Counted from the stretch's first letter, positions 7,655 to 16,515 are shown. The stretch: DNA of 19,614 nucleotides from CAUZSH01 sp963582935 (GCA_963582935.1 CAUZSH010000036.1:1-19614), one strand, 5' to 3'. The notes: generated by a model from the sequence alone, not told the origin. Program-made: numbers and translations.

Positions 7655-9748
7655 TCATGTCATTTCCGCCCAATATTTGTCAGCAATGGTTTTATTTTGC
7701 TTTATCAGTGGTTTTTGAACATTTTCTTGCATCAACGCTTCTGCATAGAGATGGCAAGTGGGTAAATTTAACTCATAGACAAATCGAACACTATTACTGG
7801 GTCTTAATACTTCAGGATGCGCGCCGACACCTTCAGTATCCCATTTTCGACGCTTTGCATGATCATTCCCCGCCACAATCATCAAATATTCCTTTGCTCT
7901 GGTCATCCCTACATACATGAGACGTCGCTCACTTTCGACCACATCCGCTTCAGGGTCTTTCGCTCCAAAAATGCTTTTCTCGGTCATATCTAACAAAATA
8001 ACATTCTGCCATTCCAGCCCTTTCGCTCGATGAATGGACATAATACGGACTTTGTCAGCACCTACACCCTGTGAAGTTTGCGCTGTATGCTTTAAACGCT
8101 GAAATTGCTTTATAAAATCTATAATGGATAAATTTTGAATCAAAGCATATGCCAAGATGTCACCGCATATTTGCCCTAATGATTGCTGACTAGAATAACG
8201 ATTTGACTTCTCAAGGTAAGATTGCAGTTTTAAGCGCACCACAACATCTGATAAAACTTGATGGCAATTTTGATTTCCTGAATATGAAAGCAACTCTGAC
8301 CATAGAAATGCTCTCGATCGAATACGCTCAGCTTGATATGGCTTAATGCGCTTTTCCAGTGAGAGCCCATATAAAATAGACTCGCCCATCATCACATTCT
8401 CTGTCAACGCGCTCACAATGCCATCCAATTGCGTACGCACTAAAAATAATGACGGATAGCTCAACATACTTAGAATCATTTTTTTTCGAGACGCCATGGG
8501 CAAACTTAACATGGCCTTGGCGTTGTCCACCAAATACAAATATCCCAACATAGAGTGCAGTAAAGGCGAATTCAGGACACTGGCTCCACCCTCTATCTCA
8601 TAAGGAATATCCTGCTTCAAGCACTCTAATTCAAATAATGTCGCCAAACTATACTTTCTCACTAAAACGGCTACCGAAACATAGCTTTGTACTTCCCCGC
8701 ACTCTACGCTACGCTTAAGCTCCGCAACAATTACAGGCAATTCCCTCATGCCCCGCACCTCGACCATGGTATCCACAGCCGCGGTTCTATTTGACACACA
8801 AAGCCCCTTAACCCTCTGTTTATTATGCTGTATTACATAATTCGCGGCCAATGAAAGACGATGCCCATAACGAAAGGTTTGAGATAAAGGATAGGTCGTC
8901 AAACCTTTAAAATCCTTTGAAAACCCCTTTAACATATAGTACGGCTTTGAACCACGCCACTCATAAATGGTCTGATCCACATCCCCCACCGCCATCACTT
9001 CTGCAGTCACGCCTGCAAGCATCTTCAACAAATATTGCTGTGCCTGATTAATATCCTGATATTCATCCACAATAATCACATCAAATTGATCTGAAAACTG
9101 TGCCGCCACCTTAGGTATTTTTTTAACAATTGTGGTGGGCTCAAAAATCAAATCATCAAAAGTTCTTAAGCCTTTTTGTTGTCGAGCAGACTCGAAAAAA
9201 CGGCAAAACACTTCCACCTTTTCACGTTCTTTGCGATCCAACTTTATGAAATGGCTATTTTGTGAAAACGAGACGGGTTCGGATTTATATAACGCAATCA
9301 TATTACTATATTGCTCAATCAGCTCTGCGGTAATCTCCTCATCTGCTTGACAAAATTTCAGCGTTTTTTCCAAAGCGCTTTTCACCAACTGATCAAATTG
9401 ATACACGTGCGGAATCAACCTACCTTTAGAAAGTAGCTTCATCCTTTCAAGTGATCGAATCAAACCATAGCCTAAGGCGTGAAAGGTTTTAATTCGGACT
9501 TGTCCAATAGCATCATAATCTTCTGTGCTTGAGTTTAATGCTCTCTCGAGACGCACTTCAAATTGATTTTTTGCAGACTTATTAAACATCACGACTAAGA
9601 TCCGGCTTGGATCCATGCCTTGTTTCAGCAAATAGATAATTCTTCCAATCAACGTCTGGGTTTTACCACTCCCTGCAACGGCAGATACAATCGCATGCCC
9701 AGAATCATGTTGAATAATCGCCGATTGTTCAGAGGTGTATTCAATCAT
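7655..9748 (-). CDS. UvrD/Rep-family ATP-dependent DNA helicase
   Basis: A 697-residue superfamily 1A helicase, a 3'-5' DNA translocase by family knowledge. Motifs in order: Walker A AGSGKT 25-30; DEYQD (motif II) 228-232; GDVDQTIYEWRG (motif III) 255-266; QTFRYG (motif IV) from 290; SIHRAKGLEW (motif V) 571-580; YVGMTRAKEYL (motif VI) 612-622. All ATPase motifs are intact. It is close in size to UvrD, Rep and PcrA (about 670-720) but the region between motifs IV and V does not read as either UvrD or Rep, so I give no symbol. No AddA/RecB-type nuclease domain is present. The gene lies 14 nt after a small membrane protein gene on the same strand and is probably cotranscribed with it. Confidence 0.88.
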   Translation of the reverse strand: MIEYTSEQSAIIQHDSGHAIVSAVAGSGKTQTLIGRIIYLLKQGMDPSRILVVMFNKSAKNQFEVRLERALNSSTEDYDAIGQVRIKTFHALGYGLIRSLERMKLLSKGRLIPHVYQFDQLVKSALEKTLKFCQADEEITAELIEQYSNMIALYKSEPVSFSQNSHFIKLDRKEREKVEVFCRFFESARQQKGLRTFDDLIFEPTTIVKKIPKVAAQFSDQFDVIIVDEYQDINQAQQYLLKMLAGVTAEVMAVGDVDQTIYEWRGSKPYYMLKGFSKDFKGLTTYPLSQTFRYGHRLSLAANYVIQHNKQRVKGLCVSNRTAAVDTMVEVRGMRELPVIVAELKRSVECGEVQSYVSVAVLVRKYSLATLFELECLKQDIPYEIEGGASVLNSPLLHSMLGYLYLVDNAKAMLSLPMASRKKMILSMLSYPSLFLVRTQLDGIVSALTENVMMGESILYGLSLEKRIKPYQAERIRSRAFLWSELLSYSGNQNCHQVLSDVVVRLKLQSYLEKSNRYSSQQSLGQICGDILAYALIQNLSIIDFIKQFQRLKHTAQTSQGVGADKVRIMSIHRAKGLEWQNVILLDMTEKSIFGAKDPEADVVESERRLMYVGMTRAKEYLMIVAGNDHAKRRKWDTEGVGAHPEVLRPSNSVRFVYELNLPTCHLYAEALMQENVQKPLIKQNKTIADKYWAEMT

Positions 9749-9762
9749 TCTCTATCTTGGCA

Positions 9763-10119
9763 TTAATCAGGGTTTTGAACACCCTTTGCTTGTTGGACAT
9801 TCTTTTTAAATACCTGAAGAATTAAACGCAATATAACCCTACAAATAGAGGTTACAGCATAAATACAAGCTTTTACCAATAAGACAATATCTCGACCTAA
9901 ATACTTAAAATATCCCAACAATGTGATTCTTTTATTAACGGCTTCTTTTTTGTTTAATCCCCTTAATGGAAAAAGCAAAAACCCAAAGATAAATAGTACA
10001 CAAAAATAATTAAATAGCATGCCCAAGTTATTACGATATCCAGAGAGCCAATGATACAGAAATACAGACAGTACAACAATTAACACAAACAAAACAATAC
10101 CTTCAATCTTCGCTCTCAT
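9763..10119 (-). CDS. Small integral membrane protein of unknown function
   Basis: 118 residues that I do not recognise. Two strongly hydrophobic helices are seen at about 6-26 and 33-52, then a basic stretch (RGLNKKEAVNKR) and a third hydrophobic or amphipathic segment at about 77-105, ending in a basic polar tail. A strong Shine-Dalgarno (AAGGAG) is placed correctly before the ATG, so the gene is very probably translated. It sits 14 nt upstream of the helicase gene and likely shares its transcript. No lipobox and no known motif are visible. Confidence 0.75.
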   Translation of the reverse strand: MRAKIEGIVLFVLIVVLSVFLYHWLSGYRNNLGMLFNYFCVLFIFGFLLFPLRGLNKKEAVNKRITLLGYFKYLGRDIVLLVKACIYAVTSICRVILRLILQVFKKNVQQAKGVQNPD

Positions 10120-10177
10120 TATAACTCCTTAGGAATACTTTAATATGGGCATTAAGACCCTTAAAAGATCTCCTAAT

Positions 10178-10183
10178 ATTATA
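10178..10183 (-). promoter_or_regulatory. Possible -10 box for the membrane protein-helicase pair
   Basis: A perfect TATAAT on the minus strand lies about 60 bp before the membrane protein ATG. No convincing -35 hexamer is found at 16-18 bp, so this is a weak call. Confidence 0.35.
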
Positions 10184-10252
10184 ATCTGAAAGCATCCCTT
10201 AAAGCTATCAAAGTATTGGCTTGCACCCTGATCAGACTCAAATAAAGGTTAA

Positions 10253-10861
10253 CTACTCTCCCGGATATGGAAGCGAAGAATGATGCAATACAATTTTTAA
10301 GTTTCCTTTGTCATCTTTTACATAACCAAAGGTGTACTCCACATCCGCGGAATTTCCGGCCGCATCTGTAAACGTATACTCACCCATGACAAGCGCCATA
10401 TCCCCATGCTTATAAAACTCGTCATTATGGAACACAATATTTGTCCAAGGCGCTAGCGCAAAACCTTTGTCTTCATCATATTGAGCGTTACCACCAACGA
10501 AGTAAGAAAGTGCACTATCATGCTCTCCTCTAAACTGATCATCCTTAGCTTTTGTCGGCTTAAATAAAACAACGCCATCTTCATAGTTATAAGCATACAA
10601 CTGATCAATCAAATGACTTGCCGCCATTTTATAATTTCCTTTTGCGGTATAGACCTTACCAATTTTAATCAAACCTGCCGCCCATTCATCTTGAGCCTCC
10701 TTAACTTCAGAGATAGTAATGGTATTAACAATTGTTTGCGTCACCTCTACTTGCTTGGGGTTTTGCGCTTTATCTTTAGCTTGAAAAGAAGAACAACCAC
10801 CCAAAAAAACTGCCGAAGACATTAAAGTTGCCAATATTAATGGTTTACCTAATTTACTCAT
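10253..10861 (-). CDS. NTF2/SnoaL-like lipoprotein
   Basis: A predicted lipoprotein of 202 residues. An earlier in-frame start at 10900 would add 13 residues, but the ATG at 10859-10861 is preferred because an AGAGGAAAG Shine-Dalgarno precedes it and it gives a proper signal peptide ending in the lipobox LGGC (Cys23). The mature part has a helical segment (EVKEAQDEWAAGLIKIGKVY) followed by a beta-rich region with the look of an NTF2/SnoaL-type fold, ending in LHHSSLPYPGE. From memory, similar gammaproteobacterial proteins are often labelled phosphoribosyl-AMP cyclohydrolase; nothing here resembles HisI, so that name would be wrong. The function is unknown. The gene follows purA on the same strand, with 109 bp between them that hold a possible promoter. 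Confidence 0.8.
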   Translation of the reverse strand: MSKLGKPLILATLMSSAVFLGGCSSFQAKDKAQNPKQVEVTQTIVNTITISEVKEAQDEWAAGLIKIGKVYTAKGNYKMAASHLIDQLYAYNYEDGVVLFKPTKAKDDQFRGEHDSALSYFVGGNAQYDEDKGFALAPWTNIVFHNDEFYKHGDMALVMGEYTFTDAAGNSADVEYTFGYVKDDKGNLKIVLHHSSLPYPGE

Positions 10862-10902
10862 CTTAGCTTTCCTCTTGACGTTAAAAAAATACCAATACAA
10901 TC

Positions 10903-10931
10903 AAGCATGGTAGAAATCATGGCAAAGTCAA
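10903..10931 (-). promoter_or_regulatory. Possible promoter of the NTF2-like lipoprotein
   Basis: On the minus strand TTGACT (10926-10931, 5/6 to the -35 consensus) is followed 17 bp later by ATGCTT, a poor -10. The position, about 40 bp before the ATG, is sensible, but the -10 makes this tentative. Confidence 0.3.
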
Positions 10932-10970
10932 TGTATTGTCGCAATTAATTTTTTAAGCTAAATTATATGG

Positions 10971-12269
10971 CTAGCGCTTACCAAAAGGTGCATTAACAAT
11001 CACATTTTGATTACGCTCAGGACCGGTTGAGATAATATCTGCTGAAATACCCATTTGAGCTTCGATAAACTTGATATATTTCTGAGCATTTTCTGGCAGC
11101 TCATTATATTCCGTTGTGCCGAAAGTTTCAGATTTCCAACCAGGCAACGTTACATAAATTGGCTCACAGCGATCATAATCATCTGAATCATAAGGAGGAT
11201 AATCACGCTTCACGCCATCTAATTCATAATGCGTACAAACTTTTATTTCAGCAAGCTCATCCATCACATCAATCTTGGTAATACACAAAGCCGTAATACT
11301 ATTGATCTCGATAGAACGTCTTAACGCGACCAGATCAAGCCAACCCGTACGACGCTTACGTCCTGTGATCGTCCCAAACTCATGTCCTTTCTCACCAAGA
11401 TGTATCCCAATTTCATTGTCTAACTCCGTTGGGTAAGCGCCACTTCCAACACGTGTTGTGTAAGCTTTGGTGATGCCCAAAATATAATCCAAATAACAAG
11501 GGCCAAAACCAGCGCCTGCGCCCACCGTACCACCTGTGGTATTTGATGAAGTAACAAAAGGGTAAGTGCCGTGATCGACATCTAGCAATGTGCCTTGGGC
11601 ACCTTCAAATATAATCCTTTTGCCTGCCTTCCTTAATGCATTCAAAGATGCTGAAACATCATCAATCAATGGAGTGATTTTTTGAGCAAGGTTCAGTGTT
11701 TCTTCGTAACAATCTACAATATCCACACCCTTTACACCAAAATATTCTTTTAGCACAAAATTGTGATACTCCAACAATCGAGTCAGTTTCGCCTTAAAAC
11801 GATCTGGATTTTTTAAATCTCCAATTCTAATGGCTCGACGTGCAATCTTATCTTCATAAGCGGGTCCTATACCACGCTTAGTTGTACCAATTTTATCCTT
11901 ACCTAATTGCGCTTCACGTGCTTCATCAATCAAAACATGAACCGGCAGGACTAAAGGACAAGCTTCACTAATCAGCAAACGCTCAGAAACAGGAACACCT
12001 CTCTCCTCAAGCATACGCATTTCTTTTGTGAGCGCCTGTAAAGAAACCACCACACCATTACCGATAAAGCTTTGAACACCTTCATGTAGAATTCCTGAAG
12101 GAATGAGACTTAACTTTGTCACTTCACCTTTGATGACCAATGTGTGTCCTGCATTATGTCCGCCTTGAAAACGAACTACCGCATCCGCTTGATCTGTAAG
12201 AAGGTCTACAATTTTACCCTTACCCTCGTCGCCCCACTGGCTGCCTAGAATGACAATGTTTTTATTCAC
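10971..12269 (-). CDS. purA: Adenylosuccinate synthase
   Basis: This enzyme joins IMP and aspartate, using GTP, to give adenylosuccinate, the first committed step to AMP. From the chosen start the protein is 432 residues, the same as E. coli PurA. Seen: the GTP/IMP loop GDEGKGK at residues 13-19 with catalytic Asp14, GGHNAGHT at 36-43 with catalytic His42, the EGAQGTLLDVDHGTYPFVTS block, and TTGRKRRTGWLDL (with one Ile variation). I start it at the GTG at 12267-12269: an AAGGA Shine-Dalgarno lies 6-7 nt before it and the length then matches the family. An upstream TTG at 12293 is in frame but lacks these supports. The gene is divergent from dtd. Confidence 0.96.
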   Translation of the reverse strand: MNKNIVILGSQWGDEGKGKIVDLLTDQADAVVRFQGGHNAGHTLVIKGEVTKLSLIPSGILHEGVQSFIGNGVVVSLQALTKEMRMLEERGVPVSERLLISEACPLVLPVHVLIDEAREAQLGKDKIGTTKRGIGPAYEDKIARRAIRIGDLKNPDRFKAKLTRLLEYHNFVLKEYFGVKGVDIVDCYEETLNLAQKITPLIDDVSASLNALRKAGKRIIFEGAQGTLLDVDHGTYPFVTSSNTTGGTVGAGAGFGPCYLDYILGITKAYTTRVGSGAYPTELDNEIGIHLGEKGHEFGTITGRKRRTGWLDLVALRRSIEINSITALCITKIDVMDELAEIKVCTHYELDGVKRDYPPYDSDDYDRCEPIYVTLPGWKSETFGTTEYNELPENAQKYIKFIEAQMGISADIISTGPERNQNVIVNAPFGKR

Positions 12270-12300
12270 ACCTAATCCTTTTAAAAAATACAACCTGCCT

Positions 12301-12329
12301 ATGGTAATATTTTATACGATGGATGACAA
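12301..12329 (-). promoter_or_regulatory. Predicted purA promoter
   Basis: Minus strand: -35 TTGTCA (12324-12329, 5/6), a 17-bp spacer, and -10 TACCAT (12301-12306, 4/6). Transcription would begin near 12294, giving a leader of about 25 nt that holds the Shine-Dalgarno before the GTG. A nearby TATAAA at 12311-12316 is an alternative -10 but has no fitting -35. Confidence 0.4.
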
Positions 12330-12416
12330 TTAATTCCTGATATTCAGTCCTATAAACCACTTATAAAATCCCCCAATAAGTCTTAGAATAAATTACATTT
12401 AATTCTTGAGAGTATC

Positions 12417-12854
12417 ATGATCGCTTTAATACAAAGAGTCACCCATGCAAGTGTTTGCGTTGATCAAAAACAAATCGCAGACATCAAACATGGAATACTA
12501 GCGTTAATTGGTATCGAAAAGTTAGACAACGAACAATCCCAACAAAAGCTGATTAAAAAACTTCTGGGCTATCGTATATTTTCCGATGAAAAAGGGCAAA
12601 TGAATTTAAATGTGCAACAAGTGCGAGGTGAACTGTTACTGGTGCCACAATTCACGCTTGCAGCCGATACCAATTCAGGGTTGCGCCCAAGTTTCTCTAA
12701 AGCCTGCCCACCTGATATTGCCACTGAAAAATTTGCGCAATTTGTTGAACTGATTTCAAAACTCCACCCACAGACACAACAAGGCATATTCGGTGCCGAT
12801 ATGTCCGTCTCACTCACCAATAATGGCCCAGTTACATTTTGGCTACAGGTATAA
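12417..12854 (+). CDS. dtd: D-aminoacyl-tRNA deacylase
   Basis: This homodimeric proofreading enzyme removes D-amino acids (and glycine from tRNA-Ala) from mischarged tRNA. The 145-residue length is exactly that of the bacterial family. Seen: MIALIQRVTHASV at the start, the active-site block PQFTLAADT near residues 77-85, LRPSFSKA after it, and the cross-subunit Gly-cisPro motif NNGPVTFWLQV at the C-terminus. In the first motif the serine of the usual SQFTL is a proline here; the Gln and Thr remain. The ATG has only a weak Shine-Dalgarno (GAGAG). The next gene, tyrA, starts 2 nt after its stop, so the two are probably cotranscribed. Confidence 0.96.
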   Translation: MIALIQRVTHASVCVDQKQIADIKHGILALIGIEKLDNEQSQQKLIKKLLGYRIFSDEKGQMNLNVQQVRGELLLVPQFTLAADTNSGLRPSFSKACPPDIATEKFAQFVELISKLHPQTQQGIFGADMSVSLTNNGPVTFWLQV

Positions 12855-12856
12855 AC

Positions 12857-13696
12857 ATGACAATACAAAAAAAGAAAATACTCATTATCGGTGGTCATGG
12901 CGCAATGGGGAGGATGCTACAAAAATCCTTAGCGCCTGTAACAAACTGCGAGGTGACGCTATTTGGTCGAAAAGATTGGGAATCTAATACACACTTATTG
13001 GCAGAACAGGATCTCGTCTTAATCTCCGTACCCATAGATAAAACCATTGAAACCATTAAACGCGCTTCTAAATACCTTTCAAGCAATACTATTCTTGCAG
13101 ATTTCACCAGTATTAAACAATCACCTTTAATAAATATGCTCCGCCACCACAATGGTCCAGTGCTTGGTCTCCACCCTATTTTTGGACCTTCTATTGATCA
13201 CCCTCATAACCAAGTGATTGTATATTGTGATGGACGGTACCCTGAAAAATGTCAATGGTTTATCGATTTTTTGAAAGCCATTGATTTTCATTTAGAAAGT
13301 ATGGCACCCGAACAACATGATGAAACCATGAGTTTTGTGCAAGGCGTTGAACATTTTTCTGTTTATTGCTTAGGGCGTTTCTTGCATCAAAAGAATATTG
13401 ATATTCATCAACTATTGAAACTTGCAAGCCCCGTTTATCGCATGGAACTCAATATTGTAGGACGTTTGTTTAGCCAGTCCTCCAATCTCTATGCTGATAT
13501 TATTATGTCGGATGATCACCGCACGGATTTGATTGGTGAGTTTGTCACACTAATGAATGATGAATATAAAAAAGTAAATGCCAAGCAGCGGGATGATTTT
13601 GTAGAATCGTTTAATCAAACTGCTACTTGGATGGGCGATTTTGCACAAGACGCCTATGCGGAGAGTGATGCGGTTTTGAAGGGTAAAAACAGCTAA
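12857..13696 (+). CDS. tyrA: Prephenate dehydrogenase, stand-alone (TyrA domain without chorismate mutase)
   Basis: This enzyme oxidatively decarboxylates prephenate to 4-hydroxyphenylpyruvate for tyrosine synthesis, using NAD(P)+. The 279-residue protein matches the dehydrogenase half of the E. coli T-protein: GGHGAMG at residues 12-18, SVPI near 57-60, LHPIFGP at 105-111 with the catalytic His106, CDGRYPE, EQHDETMSFVQ, SPVYRMEL and LYADIIMS. The N-terminal AroQ chorismate mutase domain of the E. coli protein is absent; the frame starts directly with the Rossmann fold. I use the ATG at 12857; an in-frame TTG at 12839 lies inside dtd and is unlikely. The gene ends 3 nt before the secA stop, convergent, with no room for a separate terminator. 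Confidence 0.9.
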   Translation: MTIQKKKILIIGGHGAMGRMLQKSLAPVTNCEVTLFGRKDWESNTHLLAEQDLVLISVPIDKTIETIKRASKYLSSNTILADFTSIKQSPLINMLRHHNGPVLGLHPIFGPSIDHPHNQVIVYCDGRYPEKCQWFIDFLKAIDFHLESMAPEQHDETMSFVQGVEHFSVYCLGRFLHQKNIDIHQLLKLASPVYRMELNIVGRLFSQSSNLYADIIMSDDHRTDLIGEFVTLMNDEYKKVNAKQRDDFVESFNQTATWMGDFAQDAYAESDAVLKGKNS

Positions 13697-13699
13697 CGC

Positions 13700-16459
13700 T
13701 TACTCAGCATTCACCTGAGACAAACTCCCATGACAATGCTTATATTTTTTACCTGAACCACAAGGACAAGGTTCATTTCTTCTCACTTTTTTACCTTCTC
13801 TCACAAAAGGCTCTTGAGTTGGTTTTTCTTGTGCCTGTGATTTTTCTCGCGCCTGTGGCTTTGCTTCCGCCGCCTCTTCTTCGTGAGTGCCTGCCAAAAC
13901 ATCATCATGCTGAAAGTCTAAATTATCAACAGAATTGCGCCACTGATCTTCTACAGCTTGTGTTTCTTCCGGGTTCTGCACACGCACTTTTGCCAATGTT
14001 GAGATCACCTCATATTTAAACTGATCTAGCATATCTGAAAACAGCTCAAATGCTTCACGTTTATATTCTTGCTTCGGATTCTTTTGCGCATAACTACGAA
14101 GGTTAATGCTATTACGAAGGTGATCCATATTGTTTAAGTGTTCACGCCAATGGCTATCTAAAGCTTGAAGCACCACTACTTTTTCAAACTGTCGGATAGA
14201 CGCATCATCTAACGCTTCCACTTTTTGAATATACTCATCGTTAATACCATCAATCACTTTCGCACGGATACTTTCATCGTGAACTTCGGTTTCATCGCTA
14301 TCCAAAAGTTTTTTTAGGTGCAGCTCCATGCCAAAATCTGATTTTAATGCCGCATCTAAGCCTTCGATATCCCATTGCTCTTCCATACTTTGGTCGGCAA
14401 CAAAGTTTGAAACAAAGGCCTCTGCCACTTCATCTCGCATGTGGTTTAGAATTTCGGTAACATCTGTAGAAACCAATAGCTCCTCTCTTTGCGAATAGAT
14501 CACTTGACGCTGATCATTTGCCACATTGTCATACTCAAGCAGGTTTTTACGAATATCAAAATGATAGGTTTCAACTTTGCTTTGCGCTTTAGCAATCGCC
14601 TTCGTCACCATGCTACTTTCAATGGCTTCACCTTTACCCATGCCGAGTTTACGCAACATATTTGCCATACGTTCTGGTGCAAAAATACGCACAAGGCTAT
14701 CCTCAAGAGAGAGATAAAAACGGCTTTCACCTGGATCACCTTGACGACCTGAACGACCTCGAAGCTGATTGTCAATACGACGCGAATCGTGACGCTCAGA
14801 ACCCAAAATACACAACCCACCTGCCGCAATCACGGTGGCATGTCTCTTATCCCACTCATCTTTAATCGCTTGTACTTGCTCGTCTGTTGGATCTTCTAAA
14901 TCTGTGATCTCTACCTGCCAGTTACCACCAAGAATAATATCCGTACCACGACCGGCCATATTGGTGGCAATCGTAACCACTCCAGGACTGCCTGCTTGCG
15001 CAATAATGCCGGCTTCTCGTTCGTGTTGTTTCGCATTCAACAAGCTATGCTTTAATTTCTTTTTGCGCATCATGGTAGAAAGAATTTCTGAGGTGTCAAT
15101 CGATGCGGTACCCACGAGAATCGGCTGCCCTTTCTCCACACGCTTCTGAATGTCTTCTATCAATGCAGTAAATTTTTCTTTTTGAGTTAAATAGATAAGA
15201 TCCGCATGATCTGCCCGCATGGGTGGCAAGTTCGTCGGAATCATCACTACCTCAAGGTCATAGGTACTATGAAACTCAAAAGCTTCAGTATCAGCGGTTC
15301 CCGTCATACCTGAAAGTCTATTATAGAGCTTAAAGAAATTCTGGAAAGTGATTGACGCAAGCGTTTGGTTTTCTCCCTGAATCTCTACACCCTCTTTTGC
15401 TTCCATCGCCTGATGTAAACCATCAGACCAACGACGCCCTTCCATCGCTCTCCCGGTATGTTCATCCACAATAACAACTTGGTTGTCTGTAATCATATAA
15501 TCAACGTTTAATTCATAAAGCGTATGTGCACGCAGTGTGGCATTCAAATAATGCATCTTGGTCACATGCTGCGGGCTATAAAGGTTATCACCCTCTTGCA
15601 AAACACCCTCTTGTATTAGCATTTCTTCAATTTTAGTGTGCCCATCTTCTGTCAGATGCGCTTGCTTTGCTTTTTCATCCAAATAATAATCACCAGGCCC
15701 TTCTTCCTCTTCACGCTTAGTGAGCCTTGGAATCAGTTTATTAAAGAGCACATATAGCTCAGAACTATCATCCGCCGCACCTGAGATAATCAGCGGGGTG
15801 CGCGCCTCATCAATCAAAATCGAATCCACTTCATCAATCACGACAAAGTTACGGCTTCTCTGCACTTGCTCTTCCTTGGTAAAAGCCATGTTGTCTCTAA
15901 GGTAGTCAAACCCAAACTCATTATTTGTACCATAAGTAATATCACAAGCATAAGCCGCACGTCGCTCTTCAGGTGAAAGGTTTGCCACAATCACACCAGT
16001 CGTTAACCCAAGAAAACTGTAAAGCACACCCATTTGCTCAGCATCCCTAGAAGCCAAGTAATCATTCACCGTAATAACATGAACACCCTTACCCGTTAAC
16101 GCATTCAAATAGACCGGCAACGTCGCCACCAACGTTTTACCTTCTCCTGTGCGCATCTCGGCAATCTTACCTGTATGAAGCACCATACCACCCACCATTT
16201 GCACGTCGTATGGGCGCATTTCTAAAGAGCGAACACTTGCTTCACGAACCACCGCGAATGCTTCGGTCAAAAGATCATTTAGTTTTTGTCCTTTTAATAT
16301 CCTCTCTTTGAATTCTACCGTTTTTGCTTTTAGTTGCTCATCTGATAATGCTTGATATTCTGCTTCCAGCGCATTTATTTTGGCAACTTTCCGCATCATC
16401 TTCTTAACTAATCGATCATTTCGACTGCCAAATACTTTACTGAGTATCGCTGAAGTCAT
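13700..16459 (-). CDS. secA: Protein translocase ATPase subunit SecA
   Basis: The ATP-driven motor that pushes preproteins through SecYEG. The 919-residue protein is slightly longer than E. coli SecA (901). Seen: Walker A MRTGEGKT at 102-109, DEVD at 209-212 followed by DEARTPLIISG, the second nucleotide-binding fold with TNMAGRGTDI and the arginine-rich QLRGRSGRQGDPGESRFYLSLED, the scaffold and wing regions, and a C-terminal linker rich in Glu, Ala, Lys and Gln. The end is a SEC-C zinc site, Cys898, Cys900, Cys909 and His910, which binds SecB and phospholipid. The Shine-Dalgarno (AAAGGA) before the ATG is good. No secM precedes it; instead a DciA-like gene is divergent, so SecM-type arrest control is not expected. 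Confidence 0.98.
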   Translation of the reverse strand: MTSAILSKVFGSRNDRLVKKMMRKVAKINALEAEYQALSDEQLKAKTVEFKERILKGQKLNDLLTEAFAVVREASVRSLEMRPYDVQMVGGMVLHTGKIAEMRTGEGKTLVATLPVYLNALTGKGVHVITVNDYLASRDAEQMGVLYSFLGLTTGVIVANLSPEERRAAYACDITYGTNNEFGFDYLRDNMAFTKEEQVQRSRNFVVIDEVDSILIDEARTPLIISGAADDSSELYVLFNKLIPRLTKREEEEGPGDYYLDEKAKQAHLTEDGHTKIEEMLIQEGVLQEGDNLYSPQHVTKMHYLNATLRAHTLYELNVDYMITDNQVVIVDEHTGRAMEGRRWSDGLHQAMEAKEGVEIQGENQTLASITFQNFFKLYNRLSGMTGTADTEAFEFHSTYDLEVVMIPTNLPPMRADHADLIYLTQKEKFTALIEDIQKRVEKGQPILVGTASIDTSEILSTMMRKKKLKHSLLNAKQHEREAGIIAQAGSPGVVTIATNMAGRGTDIILGGNWQVEITDLEDPTDEQVQAIKDEWDKRHATVIAAGGLCILGSERHDSRRIDNQLRGRSGRQGDPGESRFYLSLEDSLVRIFAPERMANMLRKLGMGKGEAIESSMVTKAIAKAQSKVETYHFDIRKNLLEYDNVANDQRQVIYSQREELLVSTDVTEILNHMRDEVAEAFVSNFVADQSMEEQWDIEGLDAALKSDFGMELHLKKLLDSDETEVHDESIRAKVIDGINDEYIQKVEALDDASIRQFEKVVVLQALDSHWREHLNNMDHLRNSINLRSYAQKNPKQEYKREAFELFSDMLDQFKYEVISTLAKVRVQNPEETQAVEDQWRNSVDNLDFQHDDVLAGTHEEEAAEAKPQAREKSQAQEKPTQEPFVREGKKVRRNEPCPCGSGKKYKHCHGSLSQVNAE

Positions 16460-16480
16460 CTGTTTTCCTTTAACACTTTT

Positions 16481-16515
16481 CTGGTATACTATCTACCAGC
16501 CAGTATACACTGGCT
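16481..16515. repeat. Two adjacent inverted repeats in the secA-dciA divergent promoter region
   Basis: First repeat: CTGGTA (16481-16486) and TACCAG (16494-16499), 7-nt gap. Second: AGCCAGT (16498-16504) and ACTGGCT (16509-16515), 4-nt gap. Each contains or borders a GTATAC palindrome (16484-16489 and 16503-16508), 19 bp apart. They cover the likely -10 boxes of both genes, so an operator is possible; cruciform or hairpin roles are alternatives. Confidence 0.7.

Noticed and set aside
12270..12293. Upstream TTG start for purA
   Set aside because: The GTG at 12269 has a well-placed AAGGA and gives the family length of 432 residues.
14489..15149. Several open frames of 60-105 codons on both strands inside secA
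   Set aside because: They are alternate-frame shadows of the well-conserved secA coding sequence.
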